Source: Porphyra umbilicalis (Eukaryota; Rhodophyta; Bangiophyceae; Bangiales; Bangiaceae). Taken from it: a DNA stretch of 64,000 nt. The notes under the pieces are model-generated. The model did not search any database. It was not told where the DNA came from and worked only from the letters and a program-made list of their open reading frames with translations. The DNA lies in the NCBI GenBank assembly GCA_002049455.2, contig KV918865.1:62001-126000 (forward strand), given 5' to 3'. Positions 51,840 through 63,900 of the stretch are shown here, in pieces (position 1 is the stretch's first letter; each line of letters starts with the position of its first letter). Position numbers and translations under genes: made by a program.

Positions 51840-53480
51840 AGGGCGGGTGACGGCGGCGGGGGACGCAGCGCGGGAGACCTTTGCGGCGGAGAGGGTGGCG
51901 AGGGATTGCGGCGGGGGAGTCCGGACGGTGGAGGACGGTGACGAAAGCTGTCGGGCGGGCGAGGGCAGCAGACGGCGGTGGGGCCGGTGGCGGGCGACGC
52001 GGCCGACGACGGCTGAGGTGGAGAGGGCCACTGAGGCTAGGGCGGCGGCCTAACCTGGTGGCCGCGGCGTTGGCGGCAGACGTGGTGGTGAAGGAGCGGG
52101 GAAGGGGTTTGCGTTCGACGCGACCGGCGGTCGGCGGGGAAGGTGGCGGTAGCAGTCGTCGGCGGCCGGGGCGGGAGCGACAGCGGGGTCGGCGGTCGGA
52201 GGCGCCGGCGGAGGAGGCGAGCGGCAACGGTCGGGCCGGTGGCGTCGGTTCTCGACAGCGCCGGGGGCGCCAGCGGGCGCGGCGACGGCGGGGGCGGCCG
52301 TCACCAACGGCGTCGAGTGGAGCGGTGGCGCGGACGGCGGTCGACCGAAGCGGCGGTCTGCGAAGACAGCGGCGGCGACCGTCGGCGGCGGCAGGAGAGG
52401 CAGCGACGGCGTGGCCGGCGGTGGGAGCGGCAGCGGGGAGACCAGCATAAGATGCCGGCGCCGGTCGCGGCGGCGGCGGTGGTCGCCAGCAGCAAGGGCG
52501 AGGATGGCGACGGCGGGAGCAGCTGCGGCCTCAAGCGGTATGTGCAGGGGAAGCGGGGGCGGCCGGTGACGGCAACGGTGAGGGGTTTCGCCGTGGCGGC
52601 GGCCGCTAACACCGGCGGTGGCGGTCGACGGTGGCGGGGGCGGCGGGGGAGGCGCGGATGGTGGCTGGCGGTGGCGGCGGTGAGGGCGGCGGGGGTGGCG
52701 GCTGCGAGCGGCGGCGGCGGGGGAGGCGGCGAAGGCAAGAGCTGCGGTCCAGGGTGGCGCCGGGGGGGGCGATTGGCGACGGTTAAGGACGGGGGAGGCG
52801 GCGGTTGGCGGCGGTGGCGAAGGCGGTGACGGCGGGGGCGACGGTCGCCGACGGCAGGCACGCCGGCGGGGTTTCAGCGGCAAACGGCGGCGGCGGCCGA
52901 CAGCGGCGGGGGCGGGGACGGCGGCGGCGGGAATGGTGGCGACAGCGGGCGGCATTGGCAGGCGAGGCTAGGGTGCCCGACGACGGCGACGGCCGCAGAG
53001 TGAGCGGGGGCGACGGCGGCGGACACCGGCGGTGGCGGCCGACGGCGGCGGGGGCGGCAGGGGGGGCGGCGGCCGGCGCGTGGCGGCGGCGGCGGTGAGG
53101 GCGGCGGTGAGGGCGGTTGCGAACGGCGGCGGGTGACGCGGAGGCGGTGTCCGTTGTCGGTGGCGAAGAGGGGGGCGGCGGTCTCAAGGGCAGCGGGGCC
53201 CACGACTACCGACAGCCGCGAGGGCGGCGGCATCCGGGGGGGGGCGCGGCCGACGGCGGTGCGGGCGGCCAGGACGGAAGGAGTTGCGGTGGGCAGGGTG
53301 GGGGCGACGGCCGTGGGCGCGCGTGGTTGGCGTGCGCGGAGCCAGCGGTGGTGAGGGCGGCCACGGGCACTGCCGTATGCCACCGCCACTGCCGTTCAAT
53401 GCGGCGGGGGTCGTGCGGCCGCGCACCGGCGCTGGCGGGCACGCGTGGCGGCCTGAGCGGCCCCGTAGCCTGAGGAGGGC
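51840..53480. repeat. GGC-rich, strand-skewed low-complexity tract
   Basis: Over about 1.6 kb the plus strand is dominated by GGCGGCGG-type runs. Long open frames appear in several frames on both strands (Arg/Gly on plus; Pro/Arg/Ala on minus), as expected when stop codons are rare by composition. I do not call any of them a gene. Confidence 0.6.
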
Positions 53481-53544
53481 CTGACCTGGGGCCGCTGGGA
53501 GCAGCCCCGCCTCGTGTGCCCCCTCATCCGCTCAGATCCACTTG

Positions 53545-53735
53545 CTTTTGCAGTCGTCAGCTTCCGGTAGAATCCCCATCGGGGGGGGTGTTCGGTGGGC
53601 ATCGAAGCCCATCGAATCGGGTGTCCGGTTGGAACTGATGGGGCCCCGATGGGGACAATGCCCGGGGGGAATCGGCCTCATCGGGCACCCATCGGCGAAA
53701 GTCACGAGACCGAGGCTGCTGACAGCTCTTGTGCG
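53545..53735 (+). repeat. inverted repeat family, left copy
   Basis: The plus strand starts CGTCAGCTTCCGGTAGAAT and contains several CCCATCG/CGATGGG motifs. About 190 bp of similar sequence occurs in inverted orientation at 55430-55635 (start CGTCAGCTTTCGGAAGAAT). Confidence 0.5.
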
Positions 53736-55429
53736 ACCAACCAAAATCCCAATATGCACATCATGCCTCAGGAGCCTTTTGGAAGGGAATGATGCAGGCA
53801 AGTTGCAAGTGGGTGTACCGAGGGGTATTGATCGTGACCGGTGGTGACACCTGTCCAAGAAACACGCGCGCCTGGGCGTGTTTCTCTTTTTCTTCGCCAT
53901 GCATTTCTTGCTCAGCTAGGACGATTCTGATGACGTACGCGTGGTGTCTGGCACGAGAAAGAAGTGCTCATGGCGATGCATATGCGAACCAGGGCAATAC
54001 GCGTACTGAGAGAAGTGGGTGCAGGGCTCGTCGCGGCGGCCGGCCGGCCGCTTCCCGTGCGCCGGCGGTGGGGACGGGTCCACCGCAAGCCCTACAGAAC
54101 TCTAGGAAAACGACCCGCCCGTTCTGCCTTGCCCCCCCCCCACCGAGGACCGGCCGCCAAAATCAGTCGACCATGACACCCCACTGCCACAGGGGGCGAC
54201 GCCCTCCAAAGTGCGCAGCCGGCGCCGGCACGGTCCGCGGCGACCTCCCCGGCGCCACTGACATCGGCGCAGCAAAGGTCGCCGCAGCGAGCGGCTGCGG
54301 CGCGCGGGCAGCCGGACGGTTGGACAAATGAGAGAGGCCTCCCTGTGGATGCAGCGCCAGCTGTGCGGCAGCCGGTGGAGATGGCCGCGGCCATGGTGGT
54401 GGCGGGGCGGCACGACGTGCACCGCAGCTCTTGCGGTCGAAAACGTCCTCGTCCACCACTGTGCCGCAGGCAGCTGGGTCGCCGCTCGCCACACAGGACC
54501 GTCGCCACCTTCCTTCCCCCCAGCCCCGACCAACGCCCACGCAGCTCCAACGTACCATCCCACTGGCGCGTGGGGGTGGCCGCAAGCAACATGGGTTGAG
54601 CCCCGGCGGGCGCGCGACGGACCCACCGCCAACGGTGGCGGCGGCGGCGGCGGCAGTGGCAGCGGCGGGGAGCCCCCACGGGCGGCACCCCCTGCCGCGG
54701 CGACCCGACCGCGGCGCCCCCCCGCGTGACAGCGTCGCAGACGGCGCGGCATCCCCCCCGCGCCGGCGGCACGCCGCCGCCCGACCGACCACCTCCGCCC
54801 GGCCAAGCGGCGCGCGTGGGGGCGCGCCGAACGGGAAAAAAGTCGTACAGCCGCCGGGTCAGACGGCAAAGGGACGACAAGCAAAAAAAACAAAAAAAAA
54901 ACGCCGCCACGCGCACGGACGCAAGGCGGAACGCGCGGCCGACGCGGTCGACGGCGTCGGGTCGGTTCCGTCAGCCACGGCGGCGTCCCTACCGCCACGG
55001 TGGCGGCGGCGGCGGCACCACTGCCCCCCGCCCCACCCCCCCCCCCTCACACGTGCACGAAGAGGACGAGGGTGCCGCGGACCCCCCCCCATCACCCCCC
55101 CCCCCCCGCTGCTTGGTTGCTGACCGTCGTGCCAGTGGCGGCGGTGGAGACGGTGGTAAGCAGCGAGCCGCTCGCATCGGTGGTCTGGTAGGGGAGCGGG
55201 AGGGACGAGGGGGTCGGGGCAAGTGGTGAGGGTGCCCATGTGGATCGCAGGCGAGAGGCATGACGGTCACACGGCGATCAGACGACGAGTCGCTTGAAGG
55301 CGTCGAACCCAGGCCAGTGCTTTTGGCAGCCAAAGACACCATGTTTGATGGTAACTCGCCTTCGTCCTAGTCCTTATCTTCACACGTGGCATGCTTTACA
55401 TCAGCACCCTTGCATGACGAGCCTCGGCT
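53736..55429. other. C-rich low-complexity DNA between inverted repeats; no gene
   Basis: From about 54000 to 55200 the plus strand is C-rich, the opposite skew to 51840-53480, with GGCGGC patches near 54640 and 55005. Long frames on both strands look like composition effects. No recognisable protein was found. Confidence 0.4.
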
Positions 55430-55635
55430 GTCGGCTGTTCGGCCCGGAACTCCGGGCGGGGCTCGTGAGAACGCCCATCGGAACCCCTGTTCGGTGGGCG
55501 CTCGATGGGCGTTCGATGGGCCTCATCGGGTCCAATCCGGCCCCATCGAAACGCCGATTCGATGGGCTTGGGCGCCTGGTGGGGGCCGATGCAGCCAGTT
55601 GGGGAATTCTTCCGAAAGCTGACGGTGTCGGTGAA
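55430..55635 (-). repeat. inverted repeat family, right copy
   Basis: This is the counterpart of 53545-53735 on the minus strand. The interior is rich in GCCCATCGA motifs, partly self-complementary. Confidence 0.5.
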
Positions 55636-56161
55636 ATCGCGCCGCGTGTCTGACGCGCCCGAAAGCACGTTCGGCCACGCGCCACCGCATGTGGGATGCG
55701 TGACACGCTCCAACAATCGGGACCCTTGGGCCGAGCTGACACGCGGCCGTCCAGTTCCGAGAGGTACCATAATCCATCCGTGGGTAGCTGTCGAAACAAA
55801 AATATGATAAATTGGGCAATCTGAGGACAATATGAACTGCCACATGTCACTGATTTATCCCCGTGAAACTGCGATGGACCAATCAGAGCACAGGACCCGT
55901 TGGCCCCAGGGCCAACAAGTTGCCAACGGAGGCTAACTCGTTGGCCCAGGGGCCAACGGCTCCGACCCCGAATCGGACGCAAGTTCATTCGCGTTTTAGC
56001 TCGCTTGACCTCCGTTGGCAACGCCGCGTGCACGTTCGACATTGTTAACCGCCCCGAGAACTGGCCAACGGCGAATTTGAGAGACGTTTCTGCAACGTGT
56101 GCCCAACATGGCGTTGGCCCGACATTGGTGGGAATGCTCTAATGGGCACCGAGGGACGGTG
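55636..56161. other. no gene; GTTGGC/GCCAAC motif cluster
   Basis: Between 55895 and 56130 GTTGGCC and its complement GGCCAAC occur about ten times, giving many small palindromes. The cluster ends with the 26-bp motif shared with 45611-45636. This is probably a non-coding mobile repeat of unknown type. Confidence 0.4.
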
Positions 56162-56169
56162 CCTCGGTC

Positions 56170-57054
56170 TAGGGTTGTGCAACACGCCCCTTTTTGAAGG
56201 GCGTGCGGTCGTGACACGTTAAGACACGCCCTAAACACGCCCTTAATCACTGAACACGCCCGACACGTCCGAAAGTAACACCCATAAAAACTCCAAGTAG
56301 CACCTACCAATGCTCTGCCTAAACCGCTCCATACGATACACAATCTTACCACGTCGTGTCAAACACATTCTTGAGCAGCACGTTGGTCTGACGAGGACCG
56401 CGGCCGCTGCCTGCCGCGCTCGACGCCCCACCCACCGCAGCAGCGACACCCTCCGTGCCGACGCTCCGCGCCACGGAAGCCTCGCAAATGCTCACAAGAT
56501 CAGACTCTCGGAGGCGAGGCGGCTGGCTGGCGCCGTTGCCTTCCGACGCTTCGTCGCTCGCTGTCGCCTCTCCCCGCTCGCGGCATGCCTGAGACACCTC
56601 GTTTAACTCTTGCGGTATGCTTCTGGCGTCGGATGCCAGGCCTGCGACCGCACCCGCGTCAGCGTCGTTCTCGTTGTCGGCAGCGGGGGGGGGCTCCACT
56701 CGTCCTCGTTGTCATCATGGGGTCCACCATTCCGCCGGCATCTTGACCAAAATCGCCCATGCGGGACCCCGGTGACACCGTCTGGCGCGGCGCCGCCTCT
56801 TTGGCCAGCGCAGCTCGCATTTGCAGCACCACCTTGGTCATGTCGGTCAATCGGTGGGGGTCGAGTCGGTTGCAATCCTAACACGACCACCTCACTGCAA
56901 CCAACCTAATAAGTGCACATGAGCCTGTAATTAAACACGCCTAAAACACGCCCCATGTTTGGGCAGGCGTGCTGGCGTGACACGCCCTAAAAACGCGATA
57001 CAACACGCCCTGGGCGTGTCCGTGAACACGCCTTGGGCGTGTTGCACAACCCTA
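56170..57054. mobile_element. non-autonomous hAT element 1
   Basis: The 20-bp terminal inverted repeats TAGGGTTGTGCAACACGCCC are identical at both ends. The 8-bp flanks are CCTCGGTC (56162-56169) and CCTTGGTC (57055-57062), a hAT-type 8-bp duplication with one mismatch. Many ACACGCCC motifs cluster just inside both ends, like the subterminal binding sites of hAT transposases. The 885 bp are too short for a transposase, although a fragmentary minus-strand frame remains inside. Confidence 0.88.
56346..56850 (-). pseudogene. coding remnant inside hAT element 1
   Basis: The minus strand reads a natural-looking stretch (MTDMTKVVLQMRAALAKEA, then MGDFGQDAGGMVDPM). A C run near 56688 shifts the frame into AADNENDADAGAVAGLA, which continues to LLKNVFDTTW and a stop at 56346. 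It could be the C-terminal tail of a transposase or a captured gene piece. It has no catalytic region. Confidence 0.35.
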
Positions 57055-57870
57055 CCTTGGTCCCCTGCTGCTGGTAAATCTCTCTATTTGGCCCGAAGTC
57101 TCTGGCAAGTCCTCATCTTCATTTGAACGTACCGACCTCTGAACGCCTCTGTGTACCGTCCCTCACTGTTGTGTCCACGACGGTAGTCAACGATGGCTGT
57201 AACGGCACTCGTCTCCCTGTCACGCACCTCTCAGCCTCGGTTAGTTGCCGAGTTGCCCCCCCCGTGCATGAAGCTCATGGCTCTGCTGTCAGATTCGAGT
57301 TGCCTCCACTGACAATGACCTTCCTCGGGCGTCTAACGCGGGGCGGTGACCCTGGTGCGGCCACGGCGTCGGCCGTCTGCGACGCGGCGGTCGTGGAATG
57401 GGACCCGCACGGCGGCGGCGACGCGGACGGACGGGCGGCCGTCGAGGCGGCACCCGGTTCGGCGGCGCGGCGGCTCGCCGGTTCGCGGTGGCAGTTTGGG
57501 GTAGAGTGCGTGGAACCCCTCGCTGCTGCCGTCGACGCGGGGGGGCGGGTGGTGGAGAGCCCGCTGGCAGCGTCGGCGGCGGCGGCCGGGATGGCTCGCC
57601 CCGATTTCATTCCCCAAGACACAGCAATGTCTACCGCTCGCGTCTAATCGGGTGTTGCTTCTCTATTGAGCAGTCCCCCCCCTGCTTCGGCTCCTGGCCC
57701 TCAAGCGACAACGACCTGTCGGCGGCGCTCCTTAGTTAAGAGCGGTCGCCTGGCTGCCTATGCCGCTGGTTGCAGTACAGCCTGCTCGTGTCTCACCCAG
57801 GGCTGCCATCGACACTTTTAGCTCGTCGGCCCTATCAGTCGCTCGTGTCACCTTGACCCCCTCGCATCGG
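57055..57870. other. possible 5' exon of the next gene; no firm call
   Basis: A plus-strand frame at 57315-57647 (MTFLGRLTRGGDPG ... FIPQDTAMSTARV) has moderately protein-like composition and lies upstream of the gene at 58039 on the same strand. I cannot confirm a splice junction. The rest shows nothing recognisable. Confidence 0.3.
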
Positions 57871-58038
57871 TAGTTGTCGTCACCCTCTCTGCCGCCTGGC
57901 GGTTGTCGGTGTCACCCTCGCCCCCCACCCTTTGGGTTGTCACTGTCCCTGCTCACCTCCGCGTCCCCACATTCACGAGTGCCGCCACCCTGTCCGCCTC
58001 GCACGTGGACGCCGCGTCTGCCTCGCAACGACGTCTTG

Positions 58039-59725
58039 ATGGAGGCGGAGGACATGCGGCCATCCGCCATCGACGCGGCTATGCGGGCTTGTGTACCCAC
58101 CGACGAGCTCCTCAAACTCATGGCGATTGGTCTCCAGGAGCCAATCGAGACTATGCTCGACAATCCTGCGGCGTCTACGGACGTCTGCACCAGGGGTTGT
58201 CAGGATATGCATTTCGAGGCGAAATAGGATACGAATACACGCCGATGCGGTGTATCTGATTACGGATAAATCGCTTAACTAACATCAGGATGCGGATATC
58301 TGCCTCCCAAACCGGATTTTTACGTAGATTATATCCGTATCTGAGTACGATTATCGTATCTGATTTTATTCCTACAAGTCCGTCAGGCCGCACAATTAGG
58401 GCCAGAGAAAAACGCCATTCAGACACTTGTTGAGTGCTAAATGGACGTCAAGTACGACTTGATATTCACATTTGATGTGTGCGCCCCAACGGGCGCGGTC
58501 CAGGCAGTTCCCCGCCGTTTTCGTAATCGGTCGCCAGATAGACCGTTCTGAAACTCGTGTCACACTTTGCTGATATCGCCAGTGGGCCGAGCCGCGTGCT
58601 TGAACGGTTTCTTCCGGGTCGGGCGGGATAGCCGCTTGTCGCTGCAACATGCTTGCACATGAATCTCCCGATGGTCGGATTGGGAAAAGAGAGGTGGACT
58701 GCGTTGAACCGGAATTCTGTCGGCCCGAGAAGTTTGATAATCTTCTGTATCCCTGTATCCTGCCTCTTATATCTGGAATACGGATCTGATATAATCTTGC
58801 AATTTTTGTCGGAGAGGGTAGATACATCCTCTTCTTTCTTTCTCATAATACATTTAGAATATGCGTCCCCGGCGCGTATCCGAAGTGGATACGGATATAA
58901 TGCATGGATATATTCCTCAGGGATATATCCATGACAACCCCTGGTCTGCACGCTGCTGGTGGCCTACACCCCCGGGACCACCAACTCGTACTCGCGCTAC
59001 CACGTCAAGATGTGGCACGACTTGGTCGCCGTACGCGTGTTGCAGCGCTTCAACGTGCTCTCGTCGCCCCCCCCGGTGTTCCGCAACTGGATATTCTTGG
59101 GAGACTCGACAGGCGCTCTTCGACGAGGCGTGCTCATGCACCGCTTGATGACCGTGAACCGGGATTGCATGGGCAGTGACACCCGGGTGCTCTACGAGGA
59201 ATTGTTGTACTACCTGTTAATAAGCACCTGCAAGGCGTCTCGGCCAGCATGGTGCAGCCGGACGGGCCGGAGCCAGAGATGAAGCGCGCACAAGCCAGTG
59301 ACTACTACGCACTGCGTATCGAGCGCAGGGTGTCAGCCGACGGCCTGCCGCACGACGGGCGGAGCAAGAACTGCGTGCAGGCGTACAAGCGTGTTTGCCT
59401 TTATGTCATGGCTGGCACCGTGCTCGACGCGTTCACCAACACATGGCGGCACATCTGGGGAGCGAGCGTGCTAGTTGCGGTTGCTGACAATCTTCGTGCC
59501 ATGGTCGTAGTCGAGTCTTTTGCGTGGTACTCCACTGCACCGGCCGACCACCCGACAGGCCCAGGCACTTGGCGGCTGCTGCTGCCAAGTCGGCGTGTTC
59601 GAGCGGCGAGCGATATTCGGGTACAGACCATGTCCGAGGAGGAGATGCAGCAGTGGGGCGACGAGTTGGTGGGTGTCGATACGTGCATAGATACACAGAC
59701 TAGTTTATTGCCAAGTCGAATGTGA
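58039..59725 (+). pseudogene. unidentified gene split by hAT element 2
   Basis: The frame starts at ATG 58039 (MEAEDMRPSAID) and runs to the hAT insertion at 58191. It continues after the duplicated target at 58952 in the same frame when element and one duplication copy are removed (DVCT joins LLVAYTPG). The protein then reads HVKMWHDLVAVRVLQRFN, FRNWIFLGDSTGAL and TRVLYEELLYYLL. Near 59217 a one-base shift moves it to NKHLQGVSASMVQPDG, then ASDYYALRIERRV and ending DTQTSLLPSRM at 59725. It is natural-looking and mostly helical, about 310 residues, from no family I recognise. The insertion plus the frameshift make it a pseudogene. Confidence 0.55.
58191..58943. mobile_element. non-autonomous hAT element 2
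   Basis: The inverted repeats begin CAGGGGTTGTCA at both ends, and the element is flanked by a perfect 8-bp duplication, GTCTGCAC (58183-58190 and 58944-58951). The 753 bp are markedly AT-richer than the surroundings. GGATAC/GTATCC/GGATAT motifs crowd both subterminal regions, probably as transposase-binding sites. No transposase core is present. Confidence 0.92.
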
Positions 59726-60916
59726 CAGCCCCATCAAGAAAAAGAGGTACACCAGCATGGTCATACAACTTATCACACACAGCGGCGGCTGCACTTTCAG
59801 GTCGACACCGGCCGAACAACTGCCAACTCTGCAACGGACGTATTCATCTGATACGTCGTCATGTCGGACCGGAGCACCGACGCGGCAAACACTCACATGG
59901 GCCGCCACACGCGTGCCAACTGGTCGGACGCCCTCACCGCCGTGCGCACGACGAAAGACTTCGGGCCTTGCCCCTCCCAGCATGGCCACCCCCGACGACT
60001 TCAGAAAACATGAGGGGCAGGGAGGGAATCAACATGCGGAGCTGACGATGCGGCGGCTGGTCAAGAGAACAAGCGGCAACGGGGGGTGGGCAGCTTAAGA
60101 CTCTTTTGTTTTCAAACTGGAACTAGCGCCTCTTCGAACTCATTTGCACTTGCGACCGAATCGAAACCATGTTACAAAAGTACTCAGAAGAGTAATGTAT
60201 TGTGTAAGACGCTCGTATCCTGAGAACGCGCGCGGCCAACAAAAGCACGGCGGGAGACTGCCACGTCACACGAGCCCTTACCCGGCGCGCGGCGCGCGGG
60301 GGCAGGGCGCTGTCGCAGTCCCGACCTGACGCCGAGCCGAGAACTGGCCCACACGCTCCGCGCCTGGCAACGGTCCCCTTCCGTGGGACGGGCGGCGGCG
60401 CGGACGAGGCCGTGCTCACAGTGGAGGATGCCGCTCCGTCGGCGGTGACGACGGCAACGGCGAACACGGGCCACTGACGGCGCTGTTGAAAGCGCCCCAA
60501 GCAACAGGTAGCGACTGTGGCCGCCGCTGACAGTGGCATTGACGGTGCTGCGAACATCCGACGCGCGTGCAGCGGCGATCGTGGTTGCTGCCGCCGCTGC
60601 TGTGTCAGAGATCACCGCCCCTACAGCTGGCCCACGCGGCTGCGCGCGGCACCTGGTGGCGGCGTCAACTAGCACAACCTGCAGTACAGCGGATTGGCCG
60701 CCCCGATCGTCGGCATTGGCCGCCGCCGCCAACGGGGCGGACAAGAAGGCAAGGGGTGGCGCTTTCGGCAGCGGCGCGAGCGACGGGCGCTGACTATCGC
60801 CGCTGCTGAGGCCAGTTCTACAGTTGGCGGCCGCCTTCCCGACCGGCTGCCGCTAAAGCTGTCTGCACTCGGTGAAGTTGTGTCGATGCGATCACGCGGG
60901 AGCGTGGATATTCAAG
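59726..60916. other. no gene recognised upstream of Plavaka-like gene 2
   Basis: This holds the 3' flank of the disrupted gene and the 5' region of the Plavaka-like gene. GC-rich alanine- and arginine-type frames at 60200-60850 run on both strands and are not convincing. A short plus-strand frame (59757-60098) is Thr/Pro-rich and unsupported. Confidence 0.35.
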
Positions 60917-63900
60917 ATGGACGCGGAGATGGACGATAAGGGCGACAACCTTTGCCGACATTGCTCGCGGCAGTTTGTGCGCCACAGAAACCTCGTGCAG
61001 CACATGATCAACCAGCACCAAGAGGAAATGGGCTTCACAGCCGACGTGCCGATTGTCCTTCCCGCTTCCTCTGCTTCTGCCCCCGCGGCGTCGCTCGACG
61101 CCCAGGCCGGAGGAACCCCGGCAAACCCCAGGAGCTTTTCCTTGTATCTCCCTTCGAGCGGGCGGGACCCCATTGGCGGCCGCGCTGGACAACCTGCCGC
61201 TCCCCCCTGTGCCTTCCTGTCGCCGACCCCGCCATCCCCGCCGCCCAATGCATCGGCCGTGCCGGTCTTGGGGAACACCGCCGAAAGGGTGAGGAGCTAC
61301 TATGCGGCGTTCGGCGACATGGAGCGGACGCGCATGCTCGTGTCGTCGTCGTCGACCCAGCCGTCGGTGTTTGACACGAGCGAGCTGAAAGACATGTGCT
61401 TATTCGCTCTGTATGCCGGCGGCAAAGGCTTTACTCAGAAAGCGAGGGCTGAGTACTACCAGTCAACTATCTGTGCCGAGCGGGCTGCGCTCCGCGCACA
61501 ACGAGACGCCGAGGCCAGGGCACTCGGCAAGGTCTTGCAAGAGCTGTCGGGGGACCAGAGCAGCAAGTCGGACGGCACCACCCCCGGCGATGCACGCTCC
61601 ACGCGACCAGCTGCTGCCGGCTCTGCGTCAAGACCTGCTCACTCGTCGTCTAGAGGGATGCCTGCGCGGCCGCCCAAGAAGATACGCCTGCGGAAACGTG
61701 TCAAGGCGGCTGTACTGGCGGCTCAAGCGGAGCTGCAAGCGGTCAGCGGGCCGCTCGAGACAGCGTTTCCTATCAAGTCCTCCCTCGTCAACTCGCTCAA
61801 GGGCCAGACCGCTCGCTGCTTGGCTGAGCAGGGGTGGAGGGTGACAAATATTGTCGATGGCGAGGATACCTACATATTCTACAGCCGCGACGTAATGGCG
61901 GCGGCCCTCAACACCTTCATACGCGCCACGTCACGATGCATGCGTGACGAGTGCAAGTACGCCGCCGACGGCTCTATCCTTCGGTGCGACTCGCTAGACA
62001 GCGACCTCTACCTCCGCGAGCAGGCTGACGTGGAGAGGATTCACGCCGGCCGCTTCCTCAACGGAAAGCCACTCAAGGTCTTCATCATGGCGGCACAGTT
62101 CTTCTCGGATGCGACGCTTGTGTCGAAGAATGGGGGTAAGTGTGAACACCACCGCGTACCCGTACCGAGATGTTCCCTTGTTGTGGATGGCACACTCGAA
62201 TCATTGCTCGATGACTGTTGGCTGACGTTTGCTCATGTTCCTTCCGGTATACAGCTCAGTATGTTCGCCCCATCCGAGCCCGTTTCCCCAACATCACCAC
62301 AGGCAGAGTGGAGTGGATGATTGTCGGTCTCATCCCCATCATCAAGCCAAAGAACCAAGGTGATGACGAGAAAGCGCGCGTGCGCATGGTGAGGGACGAG
62401 GTACTGCAGCGTTGTTTGGCCCTCATTTTACATGATTTCATCGCCGCGAGCGAGGCCGTGGTCCTGTGGGACCTGCCGGATGAGGGCCCTGTGTGGGTCG
62501 TCCCGCGCATTGAGCTTTACGCCGCCGACCAACCCGAGGAGCAGCACCTTCTCGGCCTGAAGCTGAGCGGATGCAAGTACCAGTGCAGCCACTGCATGCT
62601 GGATAATGGCCAATCGGGGTATCCCCACCAGGACCCACCCCGACGAGAGGTGCTCGGCAACGTCGAGGCGCAACTTCTGTCGGCCAAACTGTTCAAGAAT
62701 GGCTCTAGCGCCGCTAGACTCGAGCAGCTGTCCGCGTCGACGTCGATCGTCCCCATTGTACCTCTACTGGCCGCCGCGCACGGGCTCGGCACTGGCAGCT
62801 TGGCTTTGTACGACATATTTTACTTCGACCTCATCCATGTACGTGATCTCAAGGACTGCTTGCTTTCTGTTGTGTCGTTCACTGGTTGTTCCTGGGTGCC
62901 GCTTCTCCATGGATTATCTCATTTTTGTGACCAGCGGCTGTCCGTCAGGCTTCGTTGAGTGTCTGGCCACTGACGCCCTTGCTCTCCCTCCACTAAATCG
63001 CTATGTGCCTCGTTGTGCATGCGATCTGCGACCCCGTCGTCGCCTCGCAGGTCATGAAGATCGGCGTCGTTCGCGTGCTTGCCCTTAAGATCCCTGCTCT
63101 TCTCCAGGTGCTGTGCAAGGGCGGTTGGTCCCGATTTGGTCTCTGGCGAAAGGCTGTTGTCGCGATGGCTGAGCGCGCTTGGCATGTAGGCCACTTGCCC
63201 GACGCATGCACGACGGCTCCCGGGTTCGTTTCCGTGTGAGTGTTGTTCGTGGTGCTTGCGTTGTTCCCAGGTGGTGACCACCTCACTGCGAATGGAGTGT
63301 GGTCAAGGCCTGTTTGAAAGGTGCCTCATGACTGCATGACTGCTGGACGTGCTGCCACCGATGAGCACTCCCATCTCTTTGCTAGTCGAACGCATACTAA
63401 CCCAGTTTCCGTCCATGGCGCTGTTTTTGTGCTCCTTCTGTCCTGTAAGCACAGATACCTGATGACCAAGGGCGTCAAGCAGGCGACGTTCACGGGTAAA
63501 TCGTGGCGACATGGTCTGATGGTGCTGATGTTCATGGTCGCTGGCATGGTGTCGCGGCGCCAGCCGGACTCGACGGAGCCGCTCGACCTTGGCAGGAAGA
63601 GGATGCGGCAGGCCTCGCCGCAGGGCCGCAGTCAGCGCCCACGCCGTCCCGCATGCGCTTCATCAAGCGACTTGGCAGCGGGAGGACGCATGAGTTCGTG
63701 GGCCGCCCCCCTCTGCTCAAGCGGCAGTTCCTCCTGTGCGTCGAGCAATGCCTCGGAGGACGCTGCCACCATTCGTAGCGACGACGCCTTCAGCGACGCT
63801 GGGACGGACAACACCATGTCGGCAGGGGAAGAGGCCGAAGACGCCGCGCCAGCTCCCGAGCTGGTCACCACAAGCGCCGAGTACACCGCTGTTTTTGGCA

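Noticed and set aside
51881..53473. Long frames in the GGC-rich tract
   Set aside because: Open frames occur on both strands and in several frames at once, so absence of stops is a composition effect.
54092..55239. Long minus- and plus-strand frames in the C-rich tract
   Set aside because: They have the same composition artefact and no recognisable motif.
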